From assembly GCF_019345525.1 (NCBI RefSeq), contig NZ_JAHKRA010000009.1, positions 1 through 64,000 of the forward strand: a stretch of DNA of 64,000 nucleotides, in the 5' to 3' direction. This stretch comes from Flavobacterium sp. NKUCC04_CG (GTDB taxonomy: Bacteria > Bacteroidota > Bacteroidia > Flavobacteriales > Flavobacteriaceae). This document shows, piece after piece, positions 34,433 through 44,900 of the stretch. Every line of letters begins with the position of its first letter. Position 1 is the stretch's first letter. Made by a program: the position numbers and the translations under genes. Under the pieces are notes generated by a model that made no database searches, was not told the DNA's origin, and saw nothing but the letters and a program-made list of their open reading frames with translations.

Positions 34433-36850
34433 ATGGCGACAACAAACAACAAAGAAATAGTATACATTCCACTCGAAGATGTCGATAGCGAACACTGTGC
34501 CTTAATCGTCGAAAAGGGATTAGCACAAGTCAAAGGTGTTGACAGTCCAAAGGTAGAAATCAACAACCGCAGAGCAGCGCTTACCGTTGCCAACAACGAA
34601 ACCATAGGTGCAGCTGTAAAGGCTATTAAAGACCTGGGGTATGGCGTACCTACAGTGAAAAATACTTTTCCGGTATTGGGCATGACTTGTGCCTCGTGTG
34701 CTGGAAGTGCGGAGAGTATTGTGACTTATGAAGCCGGAGTGGTCAATGCTTCAGTAAACTTTGCTACGGGCAACCTAACGGTGGAATACCTCCCGAACAT
34801 TACCGATGCTTCCAAATTGCAAAAAGCCGTTCAGGCAGTGGGTTACGATCTACTTATTGTAGATGAAAACAAACAGCAAGAATCGTTGGAGGCGATACAT
34901 GAAGAAAAATTTAGAAAGCTAAAGAGCAAAACAATATGGGCTGTGATTCTGTCCTTGCCTGTTGTAGTAATCGGTATGTTTTTTATGGACATGCCGTATG
35001 GCAATGAAATCATGTGGTTGTTTTCTACTCCGGTAGTACTGTGGTTGGGTAAAGACTTTTTTATCAATGCTTGGAAACAAACCAAAAACCGCTCGGCCAA
35101 TATGGATACCTTGGTGGCATTGAGTACGGGAATCGCGTATTTATTTAGTGTGTTTAATATGTTGTTTGCCGATTTCTGGCACCAGCGCGGTTTGCACGCT
35201 CACGTTTATTTTGAAGCGGCTGCAGTAATCATTGCCTTTATTCTGTTGGGGAAATTGCTCGAAGAAAAAGCCAAGGGAAATACCTCTACGGCCATTAAAA
35301 AACTGATGGGATTACAGCCCAAAACCGTAATCGTGATTTTGGCTGACGGAACTGAAAAACAAATGCCGATTGAGGAAGTCAATGCAGGCGATGTTATTTT
35401 GGTGAAACCCGGAGAGAAAATTGCGGTAGACGGTATGGTCACTTCAGGCAATTCGTATGTAGATGAAAGTATGCTAAGTGGAGAACCCGTTCCGGTATTA
35501 AAAACACAAGGCGAAAAGGTATTTGCAGGTACGATTAATCAAAAGGGAAGTTTTCAGTTTGAGGCGGTTAAAGTGGGTAAAGAAACCATGTTGGCGCAGA
35601 TTATCAAAATGGTACAAGATGCCCAAGGAAGTAAGGCACCGGTACAAAAGCTTGTAGATAAAATCGCAGGAATCTTCGTTCCCGTGGTGATAGGTATAGC
35701 GATTTTAACCTTTATCATTTGGTTGATTTTCGGAGGCGAAAATGCCGTGGTGCAGGGATTATTAGCGGCTGTAACCGTATTGGTTATCGCTTGTCCGTGT
35801 GCGTTGGGATTGGCTACACCAACTGCTATTATGGTGGGAGTAGGTAAAGGTGCCGAAAATGGAATCTTGATCAAAGATGCGGAGAGTTTGGAATTGGCGA
35901 AAAAAGTAACGGCTATCATATTGGATAAGACCGGAACCATCACCGAAGGAAGACCGCAGGTTACGGGAGTAAAATGGTTAAGCGATAACGATACCCGTAA
36001 AGACGTTTTATTGAGTATTGAAAAACAATCCGAACATCCGTTGGCAGAAGCGGTAGTAAAACATCTAGACGGTGTTGCTGCTACGGAATTAACGCAATTT
36101 GATAGTATTACGGGTAAAGGAGCCAAGGCAGATTACCAAAGCGTTACCTATTTTGTAGGAAATAAAAAGTTATTGGCAGAAAATAACATCAGCATAGATA
36201 CTTCGTTGCAAACACAAGCCGATGATTGGGGAACCCAATCCAAAACCGTAATCTGGTTCTCAAACAGTCAGCAGGCTTTGGCGGTAATCGCTATTTCGGA
36301 TCAAATCAAAGCCACCTCGGTTGAAGCGATAAAAGAAATGCAGGAGATGGGCATTGACTTGTATATGCTTACTGGAGACAATGAAGCTACGGCTAAAGCC
36401 ATAGCAGAACAAACGGGCATACTGCATTACAAAGCTGAGGTGATGCCGCAGCACAAAGCCGATTTTGTAAAAGAACTGCAAAAACAAGGTAAAGTAGTGG
36501 CTATGGTAGGTGATGGTATTAACGACAGTACCGCATTGGCCACTGCCGATGTCAGTATAGCTATGGGCAAAGGAAGTGATATTGCGATGGATGTGGCTAA
36601 AATGACGATTATCTCGTCTGACTTAACCAAAATTCCACAAGCGATCCGCCTATCCAAACAAACGGTAGCGACAATAAAACAAAATCTATTTTGGGCGTTT
36701 ATATACAACCTAATCGGTATTCCTCTGGCAGCGGGTATTCTATATCCAATAAATGGATTCTTACTAGACCCGATGATTGCTGGAGCAGCGATGGCTTTGA
36801 GTAGTGTGAGTGTGGTGAGTAACAGTTTACGCTTAAAGTGGAAAAAATAA
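34433..36850 (+). CDS. copA: Copper-exporting P-type ATPase
   Basis: P1B-1 ATPase of 805 residues that pumps Cu(I) (possibly Ag) out of the cytoplasm. It has two N-terminal HMA domains: the first (about 8-72) has SEHC instead of CxxC; the second has GMTCASC (Cys86, Cys89). Then come the membrane helices, the TGE-type LSGEP (about 349-352), the ion-binding CPC at 454-456, phosphorylation motif DKTGT (498-502), [10 protein letters not shown] and GDGINDST. The CPC motif marks Cu(I)/Ag(I) specificity. It follows HMA-AraC regulator 1, which with its promoter element suggests metal-induced expression. Confidence 0.95.
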   Translation: MATTNNKEIVYIPLEDVDSEHCALIVEKGLAQVKGVDSPKVEINNRRAALTVANNETIGAAVKAIKDLGYGVPTVKNTFPVLGMTCASCAGSAESIVTYEAGVVNASVNFATGNLTVEYLPNITDASKLQKAVQAVGYDLLIVDENKQQESLEAIHEEKFRKLKSKTIWAVILSLPVVVIGMFFMDMPYGNEIMWLFSTPVVLWLGKDFFINAWKQTKNRSANMDTLVALSTGIAYLFSVFNMLFADFWHQRGLHAHVYFEAAAVIIAFILLGKLLEEKAKGNTSTAIKKLMGLQPKTVIVILADGTEKQMPIEEVNAGDVILVKPGEKIAVDGMVTSGNSYVDESMLSGEPVPVLKTQGEKVFAGTINQKGSFQFEAVKVGKETMLAQIIKMVQDAQGSKAPVQKLVDKIAGIFVPVVIGIAILTFIIWLIFGGENAVVQGLLAAVTVLVIACPCALGLATPTAIMVGVGKGAENGILIKDAESLELAKKVTAIILDKTGTITEGRPQVTGVKWLSDNDTRKDVLLSIEKQSEHPLAEAVVKHLDGVAATELTQFDSITGKGAKADYQSVTYFVGNKKLLAENNISIDTSLQTQADDWGTQSKTVIWFSNSQQALAVIAISDQIKATSVEAIKEMQEMGIDLYMLTGDNEATAKAIAEQTGILHYKAEVMPQHKADFVKELQKQGKVVAMVGDGINDSTALATADVSIAMGKGSDIAMDVAKMTIISSDLTKIPQAIRLSKQTVATIKQNLFWAFIYNLIGIPLAAGILYPINGFLLDPMIAGAAMALSSVSVVSNSLRLKWKK

Positions 36851-36866
36851 ATTTGATGCGTTTGTC

Positions 36867-36906
36867 AAACGGCGGTTTTCAGTTTTTGGAACCGCCGTTT
36901 TTTTTG
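36867..36906 (+). terminator. copA terminator
   Basis: Stem AAACGGCGGTT / AACCGCCGTTT with a 12-nt loop, followed by a T run, 17 bp after the copA stop. Confidence 0.92.
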
Positions 36907-36971
36907 TGGCTGGTACGTTCTTTTACACTAAAAAATTGATGCTTGACTAAGGATTTCCAGTGTAAAAAAGT

Positions 36972-37544
36972 TCAAACTTTTAAGACGAAATTGAAATCGT
37001 CAGTCGTTAATTTTAATTGGGGCTTATCGAGATTTTTTATTGCTTTTCTCACCTTAAGTTGATCGTCCTTAGATAAAAAAACCGGAATTAACACAGCCAT
37101 GTCAATTTGGAATAGCTGATGAATAATAATCAAATCCTTAAGGGTGAAAGGCTTAATGCCGTTGATTAATTCAGACATATGTGTCTTGCTCTGATGACCT
37201 AAAAGACTGGCAAGGTTTTCTTGAGTCAAATCGAATGTTTGAAGTTTTTGTCTAATCAATTGTTTCCGATTTTGAATAAATTGCCGCTCTAGCTCTGCTT
37301 GCCGTTCAGCCTGATCACTTTCCAATAATTTTTTTTCATCGATTTGATCAACATCACTCCAAACAGCCTTTTCGTATAGGGCGATCAATGCTCTGAGTTT
37401 TGAACGCAAGGTTTTAAAATGGGCATCTTCTTTGGCTAGTAACCTTAGACTTCGATCGGCCATTAAAGCTCTTTCATAATCTAATTCATTCGAAATGGAA
37501 CCGCTTAGGATTAGTCCTTCGACTTCTAAAGGTACTTTTTTCAT
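36972..37544 (-). CDS. HigA-type antitoxin
   Basis: Protein of 190 residues. A helical N-terminal part (LSGSISNELDYERALMADR) is followed by an XRE helix-turn-helix at about 104-150 (LTQENLASLLGHQSKTHMSE, then LIIIHQLFQIDMAVLIPVF). It overlaps the upstream toxin gene by 4 nt, so the order is toxin then antitoxin, as in HigBA. HigA neutralises HigB and represses the operon. It lies between copA and the HMA/reductase operon on the opposite strand. Confidence 0.78.
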   Translation of the reverse strand: MKKVPLEVEGLILSGSISNELDYERALMADRSLRLLAKEDAHFKTLRSKLRALIALYEKAVWSDVDQIDEKKLLESDQAERQAELERQFIQNRKQLIRQKLQTFDLTQENLASLLGHQSKTHMSELINGIKPFTLKDLIIIHQLFQIDMAVLIPVFLSKDDQLKVRKAIKNLDKPQLKLTTDDFNFVLKV

Positions 37545-37876
37545 AATATATATCCTTTGTTTCTAAGCCATTTTTCAATGGTTTTTTTATTGTTTTTAAA
37601 AATCATTTCATAGGCTTGGTGACTAGCTGCCCAAATTAATGTTGCTTCCCCAAAATCGTCAATTTCAATTAGAATTAATATTCGATAAAGCTGAATGTTG
37701 AAAAAGTAAAAACCATCCTGATGTACACAATCTGCATCATGTCGTAGTTCACTTATGTTTTGGATTGTAACATTAAAGGCCTCAATATCGGAAATCAATC
37801 GATCTATTTCATTACAAAGCTTTTTGTTGCCCCTATTTTTAATTTTAAGAATTATTTTCTTTCCTAATAGTCTCAT
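37541..37876 (-). CDS. HigB-type mRNA-cleaving toxin
   Basis: Toxin of 111 residues in the RelE/HigB superfamily, which cuts ribosome-bound mRNA. I start it at the ATG at 37876 (MRLLGKKIILKIKNRGNKKL); a 22-residue upstream extension is hydrophobic and unlikely. HigB-like core: LCNEIDRLISDIEAF, then DADCVHQDGFYFFNI and IEIDDFGEATLIWAASHQAYE, ending in a basic KNNKKTIEKWLRNKGYIL tail. It is followed with a 4-nt overlap by the antitoxin gene. Confidence 0.78.
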   Translation of the reverse strand: MRLLGKKIILKIKNRGNKKLCNEIDRLISDIEAFNVTIQNISELRHDADCVHQDGFYFFNIQLYRILILIEIDDFGEATLIWAASHQAYEMIFKNNKKTIEKWLRNKGYIL

Positions 37877-38195
37877 AAGTATAACTAGTATAAAGACACT
37901 GAAAGTTCTGATATAAACCGAACTAAAAATAATTTTTCTCAAGAATACCTTGTTGAATGTATTTGGGTGATATTAGAATATTTAAGATTGTTAATATATT
38001 ATTTTTAATTTAACTGCTTGTTTTGTAGTTTGTTAATTTTTTGACTTGTAAAATTCACTTATAGTTTTACTATTAATCGTTTACTTAAGACTGATGATAT
38101 TAGGAGTCTAGAGCAAGTCTAATCTGTGTTCACGATACTTGCTATTCGTTATTTTTAAGATGTTGGTTTGTTAGTCAAATCAAAATCAAATTCAG
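37877..38195. other. Intergenic region between HigB and HMA/reductase operon
   Basis: AT-rich divergent region (about 320 bp). No gene is visible. The promoter of the HMA/reductase operon begins at 38196. The start region of higB is not resolved to a consensus promoter. Confidence 0.4.
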
Positions 38196-38258
38196 TAAAT
38201 ATCACAAATCAAATCGGAAATAGCACAACATTTTGCAGCTGCTTGTAGCGGATCTTTG
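38196..38258 (+). promoter_or_regulatory. Metal-regulon promoter of HMA/reductase operon
   Basis: TAAATATCACAAATCAAA (38196-38213) with ACAAA starting 51 nt before TTTG at 38255 (GATCTTTG as a weak -7). The implied start near 38264 and the ATG at 38278 rule out the longer frame. Confidence 0.75.
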
Positions 38259-38277
38259 TAGTATAAAATTTAACAAG

Positions 38278-38529
38278 ATGAAAAATATAAGCTTAAACAT
38301 ACCGGACATGCAAAGTGCGCATTGTCAAATGAGAGTTAAGAATGCGATCCAAGATATCGACGGCATCAGCATTGATAAAGTAGAACCGGGAACCGTATCT
38401 TTTACCGTTGCGAACGAACAATCGCAAGTACTCGCTATTCATGCGATTGAACAAGCGGGATATACGGTTAATCCGTCCGATAATCAGGATACGGCAAATG
38501 ATGCACCCGCTTGTTGCACGACGAAGTAG
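38278..38529 (+). CDS. HMA-like protein with SxHC in place of CxxC
   Basis: Small protein of 83 residues in the HMA fold: ISLNIPDMQSAHCQMRVKNA, then IEQAGYTVN. The metal motif has only one Cys, preceded by His (SAHC), the same pattern as the first HMA domain of CopA here (SEHC). A C-terminal tail adds a Cys pair (ACCTTK), which could bind metal. Probably a copper chaperone or metal carrier. The flavoprotein gene starts 2 nt after its stop, so the two are translationally coupled. Start chosen from the promoter position. Confidence 0.75.
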   Translation: MKNISLNIPDMQSAHCQMRVKNAIQDIDGISIDKVEPGTVSFTVANEQSQVLAIHAIEQAGYTVNPSDNQDTANDAPACCTTK

Positions 38530-38531
38530 TG

Positions 38532-39599
38532 ATGAAAAAATACCGATGGGGCACCCATAAAATAGTACAAGAAACGCCAGACGCTGTCAGCATTTATTTT
38601 GATACCGCCCAGCAGCCCATTTCCTATTTGCCCGGTCAATACCTGAACCTTCGTTGTCTGATCGACGGAGAAATGGTGATCCGATCCTATTCTTTCAGTT
38701 CTCATCCGACAGAGGAATTTCCATCGATTACCATAAAGCGTGTTGAAGGAGGGAAAATGAGTACATATCTGCTAAGTCAGGCTTCTCAAATGGAATGGTG
38801 GGATGTTGATGCACCGTTTGGAACGTTTTGTATTGACGAGCAGGCATCTTCAAGACCGTTGGTTTTACTCGCTGGAGGTAGCGGCATATCGCCTTTGTTT
38901 TCGATGTTGAAAAGCAGCAGAGTCAGTACTGTAGTGCCTTTGTTGATTTATGCGAATAAATCACCCGAGGAAACCATTTTTTGGAATGATTTGGAAGCCC
39001 TGCAAACAACTGGACAAGCTCAGGCATATTATTCCTTTAGTAAGCCCGATTTTGCAACCTCAGACAACCGATATAAAATAGGTCGGTTTTCGGAAGCTGT
39101 GTTGTATGAATTGTTAGAACAACACCCCCTTCATGTAAACGGTGCTGATTTTTACATCTGCGGTCCAATGGGATTAATCGAATTATATCAGTCTGTATTG
39201 ATGCGTTTTGGGGTTGATCCGGCAAAAATACACACCGAATTTTTTGATCCGCACCCCGAAGCACAAGCGGTTGTTTCCGATGATGGAATTGTCAAAGACG
39301 TGTTGGTACATTATATGGACGATACCTATTTTAACGATGAATTGCACAGCTATCAATGCACCTCACTGATTGAAGTACAAGGTGGACAGTCCCTCTTAGA
39401 GGCGATGCAGCACCACAGTATCAAAGTTCCAAGTTCGTGTAAAAATGGAACCTGCGGCGTGTGTTGGGCCGTTAAAACACAGGGTAGCGTACAAATGATC
39501 AACAACCACACCCTTACTGAAAGAGATATCGAAGAGGGCATAGTGCTGTTGTGTCAGAGTTATCCTTTGGATCAGGAAGTTACGATCAGCTTGGGCTGA
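38532..39599 (+). CDS. Ferredoxin-reductase-like flavoprotein with 2Fe-2S domain
   Basis: Electron-transfer protein of 355 residues of the PaaE/Hcr type. N-terminal FAD-binding barrel (LPGQYLNLRC, then RSYSFSSHP), NAD(P)-binding domain (LVLLAGGSGISPLFSML, ICGPMGLIELYQSV) and a C-terminal plant-type 2Fe-2S domain (SSCKNGTCGVCWAV, with the last Cys in VLLCQSYP). It moves electrons from NAD(P)H to an unknown acceptor. In this operon it may reduce Cu(II) to Cu(I) or repair a metal-damaged protein; this is inferred from context. A terminator follows at 39668. Confidence 0.88.
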   Translation: MKKYRWGTHKIVQETPDAVSIYFDTAQQPISYLPGQYLNLRCLIDGEMVIRSYSFSSHPTEEFPSITIKRVEGGKMSTYLLSQASQMEWWDVDAPFGTFCIDEQASSRPLVLLAGGSGISPLFSMLKSSRVSTVVPLLIYANKSPEETIFWNDLEALQTTGQAQAYYSFSKPDFATSDNRYKIGRFSEAVLYELLEQHPLHVNGADFYICGPMGLIELYQSVLMRFGVDPAKIHTEFFDPHPEAQAVVSDDGIVKDVLVHYMDDTYFNDELHSYQCTSLIEVQGGQSLLEAMQHHSIKVPSSCKNGTCGVCWAVKTQGSVQMINNHTLTERDIEEGIVLLCQSYPLDQEVTISLG

Positions 39600-39667
39600 T
39601 TTATGATATTATAGTAGGAGTGCTGCTGTATTTGATCAGAAAAGTAAAGGTCGGCAGTTCTATAAGT

Positions 39668-39706
39668 ACAAGGCGATTTCCAATATGGAGGTCGCCTTTG
39701 TTTTTT
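39668..39706 (+). terminator. Terminator of HMA/reductase operon
   Basis: Stem GGCGATTTCC / GGAGGTCGCC, counting G-T pairs, followed by a T run. About 70 bp after the flavoprotein stop. Confidence 0.8.
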
Positions 39707-39787
39707 TACACTTGTTGATGGGTCAGATATACTTCCGACTTCTATAAAGCCATTCATCCATTTAGAAATTAACGAGATCAAACTCTT

Positions 39788-39850
39788 AAAATTTTACAAA
39801 TCAAATCTGTAATTCTGTAAGTACTAAAGCGGCTATTAAGCTGAATTTTG
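39788..39850 (+). promoter_or_regulatory. Metal-regulon promoter of second HMA-AraC gene
   Basis: AAAATTTT-ACAAATCAAA (39788-39805) with ACAAA starting 51 nt before TTTG at 39847 (GAATTTTG). Since the gene encodes a regulator, this suggests autoregulation. Confidence 0.72.
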
Positions 39851-39887
39851 AATGCATAAAGAGATCTTAAAACTCGAAACAACAAAA

Positions 39888-40448
39888 ATGAAACTACTCA
39901 TCAAAGGTATGGTCTGTGACAGATGTATTTATGTGTTAACAGAAGAATTCCCCAAACTCGGTTTGGCGGTGGTTGACATACGCCTAGGGGAAGTAGTGGT
40001 CAAGGGCCCCGCGGTAGATGAGCCTTTGATCAAGGCGATGTTGCAAAAAAATGGATTCGATTTGCTGTATAGCAAGGAAGAAAAAATTGTGGAGCGTATC
40101 AAAACCGTAGTAGAAAGCGGCATTCAAAGGCGCGTGGATACCGGAGAAGCCCAAAAATTCTCAACCTTAATTAGCAAGGAACTTCACCGGGATTACGATT
40201 CGTTGAGTGCGTTGTTTTCAACGGTAGAAGGTGCAACTTTAGAGAAATTTATCATAGCGCAGAAGATCGAAAAGGTCAAAGAGTTTTTGGTTTATACCGA
40301 CCAATCGCTGTCCGATATTGCTTATGCATTGGGCTACAGCAGTCCTGCTTATTTGTCCAACCAATTAAAAAAGTACAGCGGTTTCACCTCATCCTACTAC
40401 AAACAAATTCGAAGGGATAAGCTGGCCGTGATGAAAGATTTTTTATAA
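39888..40448 (+). CDS. HMA-AraC fusion regulator 2
   Basis: Regulator of 186 residues, paralog of the protein at 33781. The start is set at the ATG at 39888 (MKLLIKGMVCDRCIYVLTEE), since the upstream ATG at 39852 coincides with the -7 region. The N-terminal HMA-like part has MVCDRC. A linker (about 65-90) is followed by an AraC helix-turn-helix (LSDIAYALGYSSPAYLSN-QLKKYSG, then FTSSYYKQIR). It sits between the HMA/reductase operon and the RND operon, and its own promoter carries the shared element, so it is the best candidate for the regulon's activator. Confidence 0.82.
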   Translation: MKLLIKGMVCDRCIYVLTEEFPKLGLAVVDIRLGEVVVKGPAVDEPLIKAMLQKNGFDLLYSKEEKIVERIKTVVESGIQRRVDTGEAQKFSTLISKELHRDYDSLSALFSTVEGATLEKFIIAQKIEKVKEFLVYTDQSLSDIAYALGYSSPAYLSNQLKKYSGFTSSYYKQIRRDKLAVMKDFL

Positions 40449-40738
40449 AGAAAAATGGTGTGATAAGGTCGTTATCACTACCCTAAATTTAAGTGATTTG
40501 TTCTGATGTAGAGACTTTTCACGTACACCAAAAAAAAGTGTCTAACAGCACTTTTTTTTGGTTGTACTCCAACGGTTTAAGCGATTAAAATAGCGATTTG
40601 TTTTAGGTAATCGTTCCACAGTGTCGCGAAAGCTTGGGTTTTAAAAAAAGATGGTTGTATGGGGTGAGTCTGCAAATAGAGCTGCTAAAGTATTGACCGT
40701 GGGGTAGTTTCCTAATTCGATGTGGCATTACTCAGCTG
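40449..40738. other. Intergenic region, about 290 bp
   Basis: It holds the terminator at 40528 and then plain sequence up to the RND promoter. No gene is visible. Confidence 0.4.
40528..40561. terminator. Terminator of second HMA-AraC gene
   Basis: Stem CCAAAAAAAAGTG / CACTTTTTTTTGG with an 8-nt loop. Good on either strand. Confidence 0.85.
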
Positions 40739-40801
40739 TAAATTCTATAACTCTTTGCGGTAATTCTATATAATACAAGACAACGGGGCTTGGTACTTTT
40801 G
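40739..40801 (+). promoter_or_regulatory. Metal-regulon-like promoter of RND operon
   Basis: TAAATTCTATAACTC (from 40739) and GGTAAT match the other copies only in part, but the ATAA (40747) that corresponds to ACAA starts 51 nt before TTTG at 40798 (TACTTTTG). It is the weakest of the five copies; the fixed spacing supports it. Confidence 0.5.
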
Positions 40802-40844
40802 ATCTTGAGTTTTAATCATTTGTTTCCTCATTAAATACCAGATC

Positions 40845-41909
40845 ATGTTATACAAATCGACAATAAAGAAATTGGGAATTAGCATTCCGTTATGGAGCAT
40901 CTTACTCGTTGCTTGTTCAAATAAAACCGAAGAACCTCAAGTAGAAACCTCAACTGCCGCCGTGGTGCAATTGCCGGTAGATGTGGTCGTAGCAAAAGAG
41001 CAACTGCTAAACCAGGAAGAAGCGGTGGTGGGTACATTAATGCCTTATCGAGAGGTAGCCATCGTCAGTGAGTTGCCTCAAAAAATCACACAAGTAGCTT
41101 TTAAAGATGGAAGTTATGTCACTCAAGGTGCGATGCTTTATAAGCTTCAGGATGCTGATATCCGCTCCCGTCTCAAGCAAATAGCAGCCGAGTTGGAACT
41201 GGCGCGTTTAACAAAAGACCGATTTGGTGTGTTGTTAAAAACGGAAACCGTCAGACCTCAAGAACATGACGAAGCAGTTATGCGCTTTCGATCGCTAGAA
41301 GCCCAGGAGGATTTGTTGCGGGTAGAGTTGGAAAAAACCGTCATCAGAGCTCCTTTTTCAGGAAAGATTGGCATTTCCAAAGTGCATTTGGGGGCCTATG
41401 TCTCTCCGGGTATGGAATTGGTGGTTTTGCAAGACCAAAGCAGTGTTAAAATTTTGTTTTCCATATCGGAAAAGTACGTGTCATTAGTTAAGGTTGGAGA
41501 TAAAATAAGATTTAGTTCGGAGTTATCAGACCAACAACATACGGCGACGATTACGGCAACGGAACCGGGTTTGGATGCCCAAGGCAGGAGCTTACAAGTA
41601 CAAGCCCTTACGGCAAATACCGACGGACAATTTCGGGCTGGTTTATCGGCTAAGGTCTATTTCGCAGTAACACCGCAAGATACCAAGGGAATTTTAGTTC
41701 CTACGGAAGCGTTGGCGCCAGGAGAAAAGGGGTATACCGTTTTTGTTATTAAAAATGGCGTAGCCAAACCCGTTGAGGTAAACCTTAGTAACCGCACCGA
41801 AACGGAGGCGATCATTACTTCCGGACTCGTTGCAGGCGACAGCATCATCGTATCCAATATGTTGCGTATTTCAGACGGTACCCCCGTAAAGGCAGTAGTG
41901 CCTAATTAA
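40845..41909 (+). CDS. RND efflux membrane fusion protein
   Basis: Periplasmic adaptor lipoprotein of 354 residues (WSILLVACSNKTEEP lipobox). It links an RND pump to the outer membrane channel. Order: an N-terminal lipoyl-like part (EAVVGTLMPYREVAIVSELP), a coiled hairpin (about 105-160), the second lipoyl half (TVIRAPFSGKIGISKVHLGA), then a barrel domain (VPTEALAPGEKGYTVFVIKN). It leads an operon with the RND pump, outer membrane channel and MFS genes. Substrate unknown. Confidence 0.92.
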   Translation: MLYKSTIKKLGISIPLWSILLVACSNKTEEPQVETSTAAVVQLPVDVVVAKEQLLNQEEAVVGTLMPYREVAIVSELPQKITQVAFKDGSYVTQGAMLYKLQDADIRSRLKQIAAELELARLTKDRFGVLLKTETVRPQEHDEAVMRFRSLEAQEDLLRVELEKTVIRAPFSGKIGISKVHLGAYVSPGMELVVLQDQSSVKILFSISEKYVSLVKVGDKIRFSSELSDQQHTATITATEPGLDAQGRSLQVQALTANTDGQFRAGLSAKVYFAVTPQDTKGILVPTEALAPGEKGYTVFVIKNGVAKPVEVNLSNRTETEAIITSGLVAGDSIIVSNMLRISDGTPVKAVVPN

Positions 41910-41930
41910 TCAATTTCAATTTACAGTATT

Positions 41931-44900
41931 ATGAGTATATCCGCTTTAAGTATAAAAAAACCGGTTTTAGCCGGCGTGTTTTCCCTCCTGATTGTGATTC
42001 TCGGAATCGTGGGTTGGAAGCAGTTGGGAATTCGAGAATTTCCATTAACCGAGCCTCCTGTGATTTCGGTAGTCACTTTTTATGCTGGTGCCAGTCCTGA
42101 CGTGATCGCATCGAAGTTGACCAAACCGATGGAAGAATCCATCGCAGAGGCCAACGGTATTCGGACAATTTCATCAGAATCTCGCGAGCAGGTCAGTGTC
42201 ATTTCTATAGAGTTTAACCGTGAGGTCAATATCGAAGATGCACTAAACGACGTTCGAGACAAGGTAGCCAAATCGAGAAAACAGCTTCCCACTGATGTTG
42301 ATCCGCCCATTGTCCAAAAAGCTTCGTCGCCCGATAATCTCGTGGCTTTCCTCGAAGTGGAGAGCGATACAAAAGACATCAAAGAGGTCAGTCATCTGGC
42401 TTCTACCATCATTAAAGACCGCATACAATCCATACCCGGGATTAATAATGTCGCCATTGTAGGTGAACATAAATACGCGATGCGACTGCGGTTCGAGCCC
42501 GCCAAGTTGGCTGCCTTCCAATTGACTCCGGAAGACATTCGCCAAGCGCTAAATAGAGAAAACATCGATTTGCCCGCGGGAAGGATTGAGGGGGCCAATA
42601 ATGAATTGAGTATCCGAACCATGGGGCGTTTGACGACTGCAGAAGATTTTGAGCAAATGATCATTAAACAAGTCGGTGCAACGGTGATTCGACTGCGGGA
42701 TATCGGTTCGGCAGAGTTGGGCGAGGTCAATGAACGCACCGCCATTATCAACGGTACGGACAATCTCAATCGAGTGGGGATTGGAGTTGCCATTCAAATT
42801 CAACGCGGTGCCAATGCTATTGAAGTCGTTGATGAGTTTTACAGACGACTCGATCAATTGCGCAAAGATATTCCGTCGGAATACCGCCTGATTGTTGGTT
42901 TTGACTTTACGCAATCGGTGCGCGACTCTATTGCCGAGGTAGAAGAAACCTTATTTATTGCTTTCGGTTTGGTGGTGTTAATCATCTTTCTGTTTTTGAG
43001 AGACTGGCGCTCCACTATCATTCCCGTCATAGCGATTCCGGTTTCCATACTCTCAGCCTTTTTTATCATGTATATCGCCGGTTTTTCGATCAATATATTG
43101 ACCCTTTTGGGATTGGTGTTATCTATCGGACTGGTCGTCGATGATGCCATAGTCGTACTCGAAAACATCTATAAAAAAATTGAAGAAGGTATGACGCCGA
43201 TACAAGCGGCGTTTAAGGGATCTAAAGAGATTTATTTTGCCGTGATGTCAACGACCATCACCTTGGCTGCGGTATTCTTACCCATTGTTTTTATGGGAGG
43301 TATCAGCGGACAGCTCTTTAAAGAGTTTGCTGTAGTGGTTTCGGGATCGGTATTGGTTTCAGCTTTTGTAGCCCTGACTTTAACACCGATGTTAAGTGCT
43401 TATTTCTTGAAGAAAAAAGAGACGCCGAGTTGGTTTTACCGCGTTACTGAACCGTTCTTCGTTCGATTAAACAATGGATATGCACATCTATTACAAGCAT
43501 TTATGAAGGTTAGATGGCTTTCGTGGGTCTTTCTAGGAGCTATGGCAGTGCTGATCTATTTTATCGGCAAACAACTGCCTTCCGAGTTGGCTCCGGTCGA
43601 AGATCGTTCCAATATGAGTTTGATCGCAATTGCGCCGGAAGGGGTTTCTTTTGACTATATGAAAAAACACATGACCGAGGTAGGAGAATATGTCAATAAT
43701 TCAACAGAGGGATTATACCAAACCTACTCGATGGTGGCCATTTCGTTTATTCCAGCTCCGGCTCCGGTAAATGTGGCAGTACAAAGTATTTATTTAAAAA
43801 ACCCCAAAGACCGAAAATCGAGCATACAGGACTTGTACAATCAATACGGAGCTGCTTCAGCAGACTTTAGAGGATTTCTACTCTTTCCATATCTACCGCC
43901 AACCATTGGAAGTCGTTATGGTGGAGGGATGCCGATACAATTTGTATTGCAATCGCAAAATTTGGACAGTTTAACAGCTGTACTTCCTAAATTTTTGACG
44001 GCAGCGCGACAAAGTAAAAAACTGATGTTTATCGATGCGGATTTAAAAATCAATAAACCCGAATTAAAAATCAATATCGACCGACAAAAGGCGGCGCTGA
44101 TGGGGGTATCTATGGAAGAAGTCGCGCATACCTTACAGCTGTCGTTTTCGGGACAGCGATACGGCTATTACCTGCGCAACGACCGCCAATATGAAGTAAT
44201 CGGACAATTGGAACGGCAGCATCGTAACGATAACAGCGATTTAAATGCCATTTACGTACGCTCCTTAAGTGGTGCTATGATTCCACTGACCAATCTAATT
44301 ACCATGGAAGAAGCCGTGAGTCCTGCGGCCATTTACCGCTACGACCAATATACTTCGGCTACCGTTTCGGCCGCTATGGCGCCAGGCGTAAGTTTGGCAG
44401 AGGGTATTGAGGAAATTGAACTGATTAAAAAACAAGTATTGGGCGAGCATTTTAAAAGTTCGTTGGCTGGACAATCTCGAGATTATGTGGAGAGTCAGGG
44501 CAATATTGCATTTACTCTAGTATTGGCTTTGTTGCTGATTTATATGATCTTGGCCGCTCAATTTGGAAGTTTGCGCGATCCGTTGACCATCATGCTAACT
44601 GTGCCTATGGCCGTTGCTGGGGCATTGGTGAGTTTGTATTGGTTTGACCAGAGTTTAAATGTGTTCAGTCAGATTGGAATCATTACGCTCGTTGGACTGA
44701 TCACTAAAAACGGAATTTTGATTGTCGAATTTGCCAATCACTTAAAGCAAACAGGACTCTCGAAATCCGAAGCTGTTGTACAGGCTGCAGTACAGCGTTT
44801 TCGACCGATTTTAATGACTTCGTTAGCTATGATATTTGGTGCCTTGCCGATTGCCCTTACGGCAAATAGCAGACAATCACTGGGAATTGTAATAGCGGGT

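Noticed and set aside
42080..43168. Minus-strand frames within the RND permease gene
   Set aside because: They overlap a well-supported gene in full and show compositional signs of shadow frames.
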